Shown here one piece after another: positions 25,510 to 35,486 of a stretch of DNA of 61,535 bases. The notes below the pieces were generated by a model. It saw only the letters and a list, made by a program, of their open reading frames with translations, was not told the origin of the DNA and did not search any database. The first letter of the stretch is position 1. Each line of letters starts with the position of its first letter. Where the stretch lies: the NCBI GenBank assembly GCA_019973155.2, contig BPQB01000123.1:1-61535 (forward strand), read 5' to 3'. Origin of the DNA: Phanerochaete sordida. Taxonomy: Eukaryota; Basidiomycota; Agaricomycetes; Polyporales; Phanerochaetaceae. Made by a program: the position numbers and the translations under genes.

Positions 25510-25660
25510 AGTGTCGTCGTCCGGGAAAGCGCCGCAGAGTTCATGGGTGCGTACTTGGGCATCGTCACGCCGAGCGAACAGTCGGCAGAGAGCGTCACCG
25601 GCTTGAGGTGCAGGAGTCTTTGGCCCTGTCGGACTCCGAGGTCGTCCATGGGTACGTGCT
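25510..25660 (+). pseudogene. Degenerate fragment resembling the HEAT-repeat region of TOR
   Basis: At 25513-25566 the translation VVVRESAAEFMGAYLGIV aligns without gaps to [18 protein letters not shown], encoded at about 36196-36249 in the intact TOR gene of this window. Ten of 18 residues are identical and most others conservative. A second anchor, SEVVHG at 25635-25652, corresponds to PEVIHG at about 36331-36348 in TOR. The two anchors are in different frames here. Measured to the Glu codon of the second anchor, the spacing is 125 nt against 138 nt in TOR, a net loss of 13 nt and therefore a frameshift. The simplest reading is a relic of a TOR duplication. I see no start, splice sites or flanking TOR exons. 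Confidence 0.55.
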
Positions 25661-25891
25661 GGCTAATCTGGCTTGCTACGCAGCTATCACGGATGCATGT
25701 CTTGTCCTACTCTCCACAATAGTGTATTTATTAAAGGGTGGCCCTCTGTGTATGCGCATACCCCAAAGGTAAATCAGTCGAGTGTCTCATCGCAGCCGCG
25801 CAAATTTGCATGTCCAAAGCAAAGAATGTGGGAGGCATCCCTCCATAACCGCACAGACTAGAGCCCCAAGGTTCATGCCCACCCACTCTAC

Positions 25892-27540
25892 CTACAGCAA
25901 CGCCCCCAGCGCCCCCACACCGCCCGCGAACAGCGCCAGCTCCCACCCCGTGCCCAAACGCAGCGCGCCGCCCGTAGCGCCACCACTACCTCCCCCCGCC
26001 GCGCCACCACCACTGCCGCCACCGCCGCCGCCGCTGCTGCCCGAGGCGGCGGGCGCGCCCGCGGTCGCGGTGCCGTTCGGGCCGGGTGCGACGCCGGCGG
26101 CGGCGGCGCTGCCGAAGACGGTCGTCGTGCCGGCGGGCGAGAACGCGCGGATGGCGGCGAGCTCGAAGTACGCGTCGGCGTATGCGGCGCTGCCGTTGTT
26201 GATCACGTTGTCGAGGTACTGTGTGGGGTGTTAGTGGGGTCATCGAGGGGAGGAGGGAGAAGGAGGGAGGAGGCAGGGGAGGCTAGGAAGGGGGGACGTA
26301 CGCAGGCGTTCGTCTGCGTGTCGCCGCAGGTCTGGGCGTAGACGCCGGGGGAGTCCGCGCTGCGGGCGGAGTGAGTTATCTGGAGGGAGGGGGGCAGGGG
26401 GGACGCACCCCTCGCCGCAGAGCGCGATGTCGATGATCATCTGCTGGCCGCCGAAGAACTCGGTGATGTTGCACGTCGGGCTCGCGTACGCGGCGGAGGG
26501 TGTGCCCCAGCTCGAGATGTCGAGTGTGTCGGACGGGGTCTGCAGGTTCGCGGGGAGCTTGTTGCGCTGGTGCGGAGAGTCAGTAAGGCGGCGGGCGACG
26601 GTGCTAGGTCAGGAGCGTACAGGCCAGAACCAGATGCTGGTCGGTGTGCAGACACGTTAGTTATGGCACGCGATTCAGCTTCCAGCCACGTACAAAATCC
26701 CGGTCGAATCATACTGCGCAGCCCACACCCCTCCACCATTATCCGCGAAGGCCTTTCCGTAGCTATTGGGCGTGTTCTCTTCCTAACGCTCGTCATCAGC
26801 CCCACGCCACGCACGCGAAACGCGACGCGACGCACCACCACACACCCGACGCCCTGGCTGCAGTCGCCCTCCGTCAGGTTCCCAGACTGCTTCGGCGACG
26901 GCGGCACGGTGCAGCCCTGCGCGGCGTGGATGGACATCTGGTTCCAGGCGACCTGGTTCACGCCCTCGATGATGTCGATCTCGCCGTTGTTCGGCCAGTT
27001 CGCGCCCGACGTCCAGATCGCGGGCCACACCTGCCGGCGCGCGGAGGTCAGTCCGGGGACTACTAGGGGAAAGAACGACGTACAGAGCAGCCGAACGGGA
27101 TGTGGATCGCGTCGACGACCCAGAGCGTGCCGACGCCGAACCACTGTTGTGTTGTGAGGCGCACCTAAGGCGGCGGGCGGCGGTGAGGAAAGGCATTTAA
27201 GCGTAACGTCTGCACGGACCGAGTTGCGCTTTCCCGGGTACGGAACGTCGGTGGTGTTGTCCAGCCGGATGAGAGCATGGCCGGCGGGCGAGACCGACGT
27301 CAAGCTGCCCGCCTGGGCCTTAGTAACATAGACTTCAGCACCTGCACGCAGCTGTGTTCAGTTTTGGGACGTTATACGCGAAGAAAGGCCTGTACCGTAG
27401 GTCGAAGCATCGTAGGCCCCGTAGTAGTCCCAGTCGTCAAAGAAGGACGATCCCGAGTATTCTTTGGTGAGGTTGAACTGCGCTGCGGTAGCACAGAGGA
27501 CCTGTGCCAGCAGCACAAGACCTAAAACGCGTGGAAGCAT
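25892..27540 (-). CDS. GH16 endo-beta-1,3(4)-glucanase (laminarinase type), GPI-anchor-like tail
   Basis: Predicted to cleave beta-1,3-linked glucan during wall remodelling or nutrition, secreted and probably held at the cell surface. Residues 1 to about 20 form a signal peptide (LGLVLLAQVLCATAA). The first exon is 27540-27396 and the second begins at 27341. Later exons carry NSVRLTTQQWFGVG, WVVDAIHIPFGCS and VWPAIWTSGANWP, and then the catalytic motif GEIDIIEGVN, which is the ExDxxE type with nucleophile and acid/base Glu present. PNSYGKAFADNGGGVWA and FGGQQMIIDIALCG follow, as in basidiomycete Lam16A-like enzymes. After the catalytic domain a Gly/Ser/Ala-rich linker of about 35 residues precedes a hydrophobic C-terminus (ELALFAGGVGALGALL), suggesting a GPI signal. 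It is divergent from the tandem carboxypeptidase pair. Exact 3' exon limits were not all verified. Confidence 0.85.
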
Positions 27541-28528
27541 CGCGACGCTCGAGCCTTAGGTGAGCGTACTCCTCAGTGAACCTGTCTCGCGCCGAGGGAG
27601 TAGCACAAAGGTCGGGGGAACGAGGAGTCGGCCGACCCTGCTATAGAGAGTTTTAAAAGCGTCCGCAACGCTGTGATGATAAATACTCACAACTGCTTCC
27701 CAAGGGCACATGGTATCCTGACAGCCCTTGCCTTGACATGATCCTTGGTCACCGGCGGAACATCTCTTGTATGTCGTGCGCGCAGCTTGAGTTTGATAGC
27801 AGCCAGCGCACACACAAAGCTCCGTGCTGTTTTCGGGATGCACTCGCAGTGAGCCAGTCAAAAAAGTGCTTTATACAGCAGGTTTCGCCGTTACCGGGCC
27901 CGGAAGGCGTCTGGAGAGTTCTTCGACAGAGCCCTGTCATGACTCCTTATCGACAATCAGTTGAACAAGTCCACGCCCAGAACGAAAGCAACGTTGGCAA
28001 ACTTACCATCTGCAGGGAGAAGGAGCACGAGCAGAACACATCCCAAGCAGCAAACACGAAAGGACCCGCGAGGACGGCCCCGTTCGATCGCGTGGCAGGA
28101 GGCGCGGGGCGCGAGGACGTCGGCTCGGTGTCGGAGTCGGGCGGCGATCCGGAGCGTGTAAACTCCGCTGTTCACGACGACCCTCTCGTGTTCCGCGCGA
28201 CGCGTCCTTCTGCTTCCGCACCCACGCAGGCCATCCTCGCCCGCCCCCGCTGCCTCCTCTCGCGCTGCCTCCCCTCGCGGATGTTGCCTCCGCTGCTTCC
28301 GCCGGCGTCCAAGCGAGCGCCCGGGCACAGGAGGCTGGCCAGGCCCTGCTGCTCCACAAAGGTGCGCATCGCCCGCGTCGGTCGTGGCGTCGGGCGCGGC
28401 TGACCCCTGCGGGCCTTCCCGTTCCAGCCGACCCGCCAGCCGCAGCGCTGCGCGCGGGTCAGCCGCCGCGCTATACTACCAAGGCGCGCCCGGTTAGCCA
28501 CCCCACTCTCCACCCTCCTCCTCCTGCC
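27541..28528. other. Divergent intergenic region between GH16 and carboxypeptidase genes
   Basis: Nearly 1 kb that should contain two promoters. The GC-rich part (about 28080-28450) gives overlapping frames on both strands with no family resemblance. No clear TATA box at the expected distance was found for either gene. Confidence 0.45.
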
Positions 28529-31316
28529 ATGCTGAACCGCGCTCGTGTGTCGTTGCTAGTCTTGGCGCTGGTGGCGCATCGCGGTGCTGCGAGCGGCCTC
28601 GCGTCGTCGTCTCCGCACGACTATGGCGAGCCCAAGGGCGACTACAGCCCACAGTGGCAGTCCTGTGAGCTTCAGTGTCAGATTTCGCGTCCGCCAGGGG
28701 CCTGACGCACGCGCAGACTTCCAGGTAACAGACAAGCTGCCCGGCGTGGGCTTCACGCTGTCGAACAACTACGCGGGCAATATTGCAGTCAAGAGGCCGG
28801 GTCATGCCGACGACTCGCTGTTCTTCTGGGGCTTCGAACATCAGAGTGGGTCGCTCACGGCTGCGGCTGGGCAAAACAGCAACACACCGTGGGCAATCTG
28901 GCTTCAGGGAGGGTATGCGCATGATTCATATGCATATTTGCACCACTCACACGTACACTTCAGGCCGGGTACCTCAAGCATGGTAGGGCTCATGACAGAG
29001 AACGGTCCGATTCAAGTAGAGCCTGGCACGCAAAAACTCGTTCAGAACAAATACGCTTGGAACAATCTTGTCGACTACATTTGGGTAGATAACCCGGTGT
29101 ACGTCCACTCTCGTTGACCGGAAGCATCAGACTTACCTGTTTGACAGCGGAGTGGGATTCTCCACCGCAGACTCCAACGGCTATGGTCTGTCCTTTGGCT
29201 CCTTCATCTCCCGTACGAGGCTGACTTGTGTACACTGCAGCCGCGGATGAAACTCAAGTTGGCTCCGACTTCGTAAGCTGTCCCTCCCTCCACTCTATTA
29301 AGTTCTCACGTCGTACGTCCAGGTCGGCTTCCTAGAAAATCTCGTCCAAGTCTTTCCAAGCCTCGCTACGCGACCCTTCTACCTCACTGGGGAGAGTTAT
29401 GCTGGCCGGTATATCGTACGTGCTGCAGTCGCGGCGGATTTGAATCACCTTCTCAATCCTGCCACAGCCGTACATCACTCAGGCCCTCTTCTCGATGTCC
29501 AACCCTCCGGTCCAGCTGTCGAAGATGGTCGTCGGAGATCCAGCATTCGGCTCGAACGCCGAGTTCAAAGTCATGCCCACTGTACGAGTGGTTCCTGATT
29601 CTCGGTTTCACCGCGCTGATTATCACTCACCCACGTCCAGCTGAGCCTCCTCCAGACCTACCCACAGATCATCGGCTACGACACAGGCGTGTACGACTAC
29701 TTCAAGCAACAGTACGCACCCCATCTCTACCTCACCTTGCTTTTCTAAACTCCATTCCCCAGGTCGCACCTTTGCGGGCTCGATATCAACATCTCCTACC
29801 CGCAGACAGGCGGGCCGCTGCCCGCGGTGAACCTGACCCCCGGCACGAACCCCGCGTCGCAGAACCAGACCGAGCCCGACGCCGACGCGGACAAGGACAC
29901 GAAGGTCGTGCAGCTCCCGCAGGCGCCGTCGCTGCGCACGCGCGGCTTCGCGGACGAGGTCGCGTACCGTTTCGCCAGGCGGGGCGCCGCCGCGGCACCG
30001 AAGATTCAGAGGCGCAGCGCGGGGAAGTCGTGGAAGGACGTCGCCGCGAACTCGTCTGGCGTCAATCCGTGGTATGGGTGCGATGTGTGGGACGAGATGA
30101 TCGATTATGCGTTGAACTATACGTATCCGTGGTGTGCGTGCTCTTCGCTGCTGCTTGCTGACGCGATGCTGACTTTCGGAGGTAGCCAAGTACGAGGAGT
30201 TCGATGTGAGTCGCGGTTGGGCTGTGCATGTGGACGAAGCTGATGCTATTCTAGACCTTCGATGTGCCCGATGCGCTTTATCCGGAGACGTCGGACGACC
30301 CTACGTTCTTCTTCACCAGTAAGGCTTCCGGTACATGCACCGCGCACGCCTGCTGACGCGCGGCACAGACTCTCAGGTCGTCAAAGCGCTACATGCGCCG
30401 CAGAACACTCAGTGGTCGAGTTCAATCAACTATCCGTGGGGCTCCCGTACGTTCTTTTCTATCGACGCGGTGGACATCTGCTCACTCTGCGAGGCAGAAC
30501 CAAATGGAAGAGACCCTAGCCCCGAGTGAGTACCCTCGGACTTCAGCGACTCTACATGTCTAACCTCCTGCCAGACCAATGCAATTCTTCACGCAACTCG
30601 CGACGAACGCGACGCAGCACGGCGTGCACGTCATCACCTACGTCGGCAACGACGACGGCATCTCGCCGCACTTTGGCACGGAGGTGACGATCCAGGTGCG
30701 CTGCCCCCCTCGTCTCCCTCGTCTTCCTCATGCTGACGGCCGCGCAGAACACGACCTTCGGCGGCATCCAGGGCTTCACGCGCCAGCCGAGCACGTCCTG
30801 GTACAACGACAACGGCGACTGGGCGGGTATCGTGCACCAGGAGCGCAACTGGACGTACGCGCTCGTGTATGGCGCGGGGCATGAGGTGCCGCACTACCAG
30901 CCCGTCTCGGTGCGCCGCTCCCCCTTCCCTACCCCCTCCTCCTCATCTGATCGCTCCCGCAGGCCTACACCTTCCTCCGCGAATTCATCCTCGGCACGAA
31001 CCAGACAGGGCTCGTCGTCGCGAGCGGGAACACGAGCAGCGTCGTCGGCGGCGAGAACCCCACGCTGAAGCAGACGGCCGTGCCCGGCGCGCCCGCGATC
31101 TTCTACGGCGCCACCACGACGGCCGGCAGCACCGTGTGGCCGAGCGCGACCGTCGCCGCGTTCGAGAGCCACATCGGGCAGGGCGCCGTCACGGGCACCG
31201 CCGCGGTGCGGCCGAGCGCCACTGCGGCGAACGGCGCGGCGCATATGCGCCCCCGCCATGCGGGCTCGGTCGCGTTTGCGGTAGCGATGGCGAAGTTGGC
31301 GTATGAGATGTTGTAG
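28529..31316 (+). CDS. S10 serine carboxypeptidase, tandem copy A
   Basis: Secreted serine exopeptidase. The first exons are 28529-28664, 28717-28912, 28964-29098 and 29148 onward, with many further exons; one is only 20 nt (30186-30205). Residues 1 to about 22 form a signal peptide. The mature part has YFQVTDKLPGV, FFWGFEHQ, the oxyanion motif QGGPGTSS, DYIWVDNPVGVGFSTAD, nucleophile GESYAGRYI, Asp in VGNDDGISPHFGTE and His in YGAGHEVPHYQP. The triad is therefore complete. A variable, charged insert (about 29830-30050) separates the two halves. The C-terminus is Ala/Gly-rich and weakly hydrophobic. Gene structure, including the 20-nt exon, is shared with copy B immediately downstream, so the pair arose by tandem duplication. 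No disabling change was seen. The GGPGTSS type differs from the GGPGGSS of the carboxypeptidase Y-like gene at 20-22 kb. Confidence 0.88.
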
Positions 31317-31795
31317 GGAGGCTTGGGTAGAGCATAGAGCTGTGCATTCGGATTTTTACAACACTTCAGGTTTCCTCCATATTTATATGCCTCCTCTAGA
31401 GCATAGATCGAGTTCCATTCCCTTCTGTGTTCTTGGCCATGGGGAGGCATGGGACGAGTCACGTGGTCGCGGTCTGCGTTCCGCGCTTTGGCCTCGCGGT
31501 CCGCGGAGTCGCGACGTCTACCACATCCACCACGCAAATAATTGAGAATACGCCCTGTGCACCTTGCGAGACTCTCCACACCTTCTGAGGAAGCTACGAC
31601 GCGCTGTGTGGTACCCAATTCGTCTCATCTTCATCTATTCTTGGTTCCGCCTACGCGCCAATCTCCCGCCCACGTCAATGTCGCCCCAAGGCGCGGTCGG
31701 GCGTGCCGCTGGGGCGTTGAGCAGCCTGCCCAGCGTACCTGCGCCCGTCACGCCCTGTCTTCTGCTCTACGCTGGTCCACAGTACTGCCTTCTAC
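31317..31795. other. Intergenic spacer between tandem carboxypeptidases
   Basis: 479 bp containing the 3' end of copy A and the promoter of copy B. I see no gene or clear TATA box at the usual distance. Confidence 0.5.
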
Positions 31796-34583
31796 ATGCT
31801 GCGCCCTCGCTCTGCCGTGCTGCTCCTCGCAGCAGCAACGGCGTCCCGCTTTGCGCTGAGTGCCGCCGCGAAAGGCCTTCCGTCGACGTATCCGCACGAC
31901 TACGGCGAGCCGACAGGGCCGTACAGCCCCGAATGGCAGCCCTGTACGTCTGCAATCTCACCTAGTGCTCTTCGCACTGACCGCTCGCAGACTTTCAGGT
32001 GACGGACGCGCTGCCGGGCGTAGACTTTGTGCTGCCCACGAGCTATGCGGGGAACATCGGCGTGCAGCGCACGGGCCATGCGAACAACACGCTGTTTTTC
32101 TGGGGGTTCGAGCACCAGGACGGGTCGTTGGCGGCTGCTGCTGGCGAGAACAGCGACGCGCCGTGGGCTGTCTGGCTGCAAGGAGGGTGCGCATACACCT
32201 TGTTTTACACTGAATCTATTGAAGATATTGACAGACGCATGCCAGACCCGGCACATCGAGCCTTGTTGGACTGACCACGGAGAACGGTCCTATCCTGCTG
32301 AAGCCTGGCACTCGGAAGACGTTCAAGAAGAATGAATATGCGTGGAGCAACCTCGTTGACTACATTTGGGTCGACAATCCTGTGTGCGTCCCGATCGCGA
32401 TGGCGCGGACGCTGTCTCACCACTCTTCCTTAGCGGTGTCGGGTTCTCTACCAGCGATGCCCATGGCTACGGTGAGTATCGTTACGAGACTGAGTGTCGT
32501 GACATTAAATCGCCTTTATTCAGCCGCCGACGAAGAACAAGTTGCGTCCGACTTTGTAAGTGACGGTTTGTAGCGTTCGCCGTCGAACGTTAAGCTAGGA
32601 GTGTAGGTCGGCTTCCTGGACAACTTGGTCAAAGTTTTCCCGAGCCTTGCCACACGCCCTTTGTTCATAACGGGCGAGAGTTATGCGGGGCGCTACATTG
32701 TGTGTCAATCCTATCTCATGCGTGTTCATGTTCTCAAACTTTGACATGGCCCCTAGCCGTACATCGTCAAGCACCTCTTCTCCATGCGAAATCCGCCTGT
32801 CAAGCTCTCGAAGATGGTGGTCGGCGACCCAGCGTTCGGTTCTCTCGCTGAATTCAGGGTCATGCCGACTGTATGCGCCATTATTCTCGCTACAGAGGGC
32901 GAAATCTAACGAATGAGCTCGCAGCTCACCCTGCTCGCGACCTACCCGCAGATCATCGGCTACGACACTCGCGTGTACGACTACTTCAAGACGCGGTGCG
33001 TCCATCTCTGTCGATCCCAGCTCTGCGCACTCTAACAACATCCTCTCCCCGCCAGGTCCCATAACTGTAAACTCTACATCAACCTCACCTACCCGCAGAA
33101 GGGCGGGCACTTCCCGCCCATCGACCTCACCGCAGGCGCCAGCGCCGACTCTGAGCAGGACCACCTCGCCTTCGAGGACCTCGACTCCGAGAACGCGCTA
33201 GCTGTCATGGACATGCTCGGCTTGCCTGGGCACGGCGTCGCTGCGGCGGCGGCGCGCCACCTCGCCCAGGCGCGGCGCGGCGCGGGCACTACGGCGCAGA
33301 ACGATATCGTTGGACGCGAAGAGTGGTTGGCGCAGGCGGCGCGGTCGTCCGGGGCGAATAGCCAGTATGGGTGCAACGTGTGGAAGGAGATGATTGACTA
33401 TGCGGCGAATTATACCTTCCCCTGGTGTGCGTGGCGTTTCTTCGACCTTCCGGCTGGAGACGGATGCTAATGCGTGTCGAACAGCACAGTATAAGCACAC
33501 GAATGTCACGGTGAAGTCTGGCTCAGGCGGCATTTCGAAGGGGGTGCTGACGCATCTTAGTTCTTCGACGTGCCCGACGCGCTCTACCCGCCGCCGTACG
33601 ACAAGCCAACATTCTTTTTCAGGGGTGAACATCGAAAAGCGCCTTGTAGCATGGTCTTGAAGTTAACACTGCGCAGATGCTGAAGTGGTGAAGACCCTTC
33701 ATGCGCCCCAGAGCTTCAAGTACAGCTCTTCTATGAAGTATCCCTGGAATTCCAGTGAGTGATGTCGTATTCCTTGTGCGCATCGACGCCTGACAGCAGC
33801 ATCTCTGCTCCCAGAGAAAGACGGAAAGGATCACAGCCCCGAGTGAGCCATACCCTCGTCTGTAGGACACCCAGCCCGCTGGTACTGACCCGCGCAAGGC
33901 CGATGACCTTCTTCAACGAGCTCGCGACGAACGCGACGCAGCACGGCGTGCACATCGTGACGTACGTGGGCAACGACGACGGCATCTCGCCGCATTTCGG
34001 CACCGAGGTCACGATCCAGGTGCGCGCGCCCTCCCACCGCACCCTCGCGTGACCTGACTCCGTACGCAGAACACGACCTTCGGCGGCGTACAGGGCTTCA
34101 CGCGCAAGCCGGGCACGTCCTGGTACAACGACAGCGGCGCGTGGGCGGGCATCGTGCACCAGGAGCGCAACTGGACGTACGCGCTGGTCTACGGCGCGGG
34201 GCACGAGGTGCCCGAGGGCCAGCCGGGGTCGGTGCGTGCTGCGACGCGCGCGCGGGGCGGCGGTGCTGACGCGTCGGCAGGCGTACACGTTCTTCCGCGA
34301 GTTTGTGCTGGGCAGCAACAGGACCGGGCTCGTCGTGACCGAAGGGGGCAGCACGAGTGTCGTTGGGGGCGAGAACCCGACGCTGCAGCAGACTGCGATT
34401 CCCGGGCAGCACGCGATATATTATGGCTCGAGCAAGACGGAGGGGAGCACGGTCTGGCCGAGGGAGACTATCGCGGCGTTCCAGAGCCATATCGGCCAAA
34501 TTCCTGTAACTGGCACGGACGCTATCAAACCGATCGAGACGTCAGGTGGAAGGCGGGAAGAGGTAGGAGTTCCTTCGCCTTGA
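31796..34583 (+). CDS. S10 serine carboxypeptidase, tandem copy B
   Basis: Paralog of copy A with the same exon plan. The first exons are 31796-31943, 31991-32186 and 32246 onward, with a 20-nt exon at 33485-33504 exactly matching the one in copy A. The signal peptide has the core VLLLAAATA. Motifs are YFQVTDALPGV, FFWGFEHQDGS, QGGPGTSSLVGL, DNPVGVGFST, GESYAGRYI (Ser), VGNDDGISPHFGTE (Asp) and YGAGHEVPEGQP (His), so it should be active. The variable insert in the middle (about 33110-33350) is unrelated in sequence to that of copy A, which suggests relaxed constraint there. The end differs: copy B stops after REEVGVPSP without the Ala/Gly tail. Intron lengths differ while exon phases are kept. 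The product is probably secreted and the substrate preference is unknown. Confidence 0.88.
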
Positions 34584-34709
34584 GATGCTCGGTTTTCATG
34601 TAGGTACCGACGACTTGAGCATGTCATATATAACTTACGGGATGAGCTAGGGATACAGTGTAGTGGAGAGTGTGGCAATGAGGGTATATGCTGTCCTGGA
34701 GTAGTTCGT

Positions 34710-35245
34710 CTAGTTTTCTCGCCATTGGTGACCGCATGCAGCGCAGCTGAAAGTAAACATTAGACAAGAAGGTACGGCGTATCTCTTTCGCACGTACCGG
34801 AAGACTGCAGACCCAGGCTTGCGGTTAGTACATGCAGAGACAGCGGTGGTCGGCGAGACGCACATGTTGTCATAGGCTCATCCGCAGAACGAATCTGAAG
34901 CATATAAAAGTATGCTCGACCGTGGTCGCACTTTGGACATGATGCTGAAGACGCGACATATGGGTCACCACATCCCGTGTAAGAGAGGCGAAGTACGCAC
35001 CCGCCGTGGAATCCGCATGCTTCCACATGTCGTCACCTCCAAGCACATCGTCGACCTGCTTCCTATCTAGTCGCGTTCTCGACGTCATCTGAGACGCTAT
35101 CAGTCTTATGTCCTCGCGACGGTCCCTGAGTGCTCACCTGTTTTGTGATAGGGAATTCATACGCGCAGGTATTGCATGCCCACTTGTTGTAGCCGGTCTC
35201 TGTAGAGATGACAAGGAGGTTGGCGCAGCTTGGGCAGAATAGCAT
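34710..35245 (-). CDS. RPC11: RNA polymerase III subunit RPC11 (TFIIS-like)
   Basis: Small Pol III subunit needed for intrinsic RNA cleavage, termination and reinitiation. Deduced exons on the minus strand are 35245-35138, 35088-35001, 34944-34864, a 7-nt exon 34804-34798 and 34746-34710, giving 106 aa against about 108-110 in human and yeast. The N-terminal zinc ribbon has CPSC and CNTC within the near-invariant ISTETGYNKWACNTCAYEFP. The C-terminal TFIIS-like ribbon has CPKCDH, then QIRSADEPMTTF, then CAACGHQWREN. The acidic RSADE hairpin needed for cleavage is intact. The final cysteine pair is recovered in frame only if the 7-nt exon is included; reading through that intron would lose it. 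The start codon is 241 bp from the divergent TOR start. Family identification is very firm, and the splice model is strongly supported by phase. Confidence 0.92.
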
Positions 35246-35486
35246 TTTTCTACGACAGAGAGGGGTTACGACGTGTATTTGCGCGACATGGCTTGGGACG
35301 TACGGAGGAGAGGATGGAAGACAAGCGCAAGGGGACAGTCAAGAATTCACGCAGGACCAGCGCGCTGCCGCGCGCTCCTGATTGGCTAGGCATGCGGGCG
35401 TCTATACAATGGAGGCAGCTTCGTCCGTCGAGCAGCCCAGCAGCACTTGACCTCCTCCCCGCCTGTGGCGACATCTACCGGCCAAC
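35246..35486. promoter_or_regulatory. Shared divergent promoter region of RPC11 and TOR
   Basis: Only 241 bp separate the two start codons, so both 5' leaders and both promoters must lie here unless transcripts overlap. No strong TATA box is visible. A CCAAT-type element (ATTGGCTAGG on the plus strand) lies near 35381, about 105 bp before the TOR start. Confidence 0.6.

Noticed and set aside
34890..34915. TATAAAAG on the plus strand near 34900
   Set aside because: It lies inside RPC11 coding sequence (the codons for the YFYM segment on the other strand) and precedes no plus-strand gene at a suitable distance.
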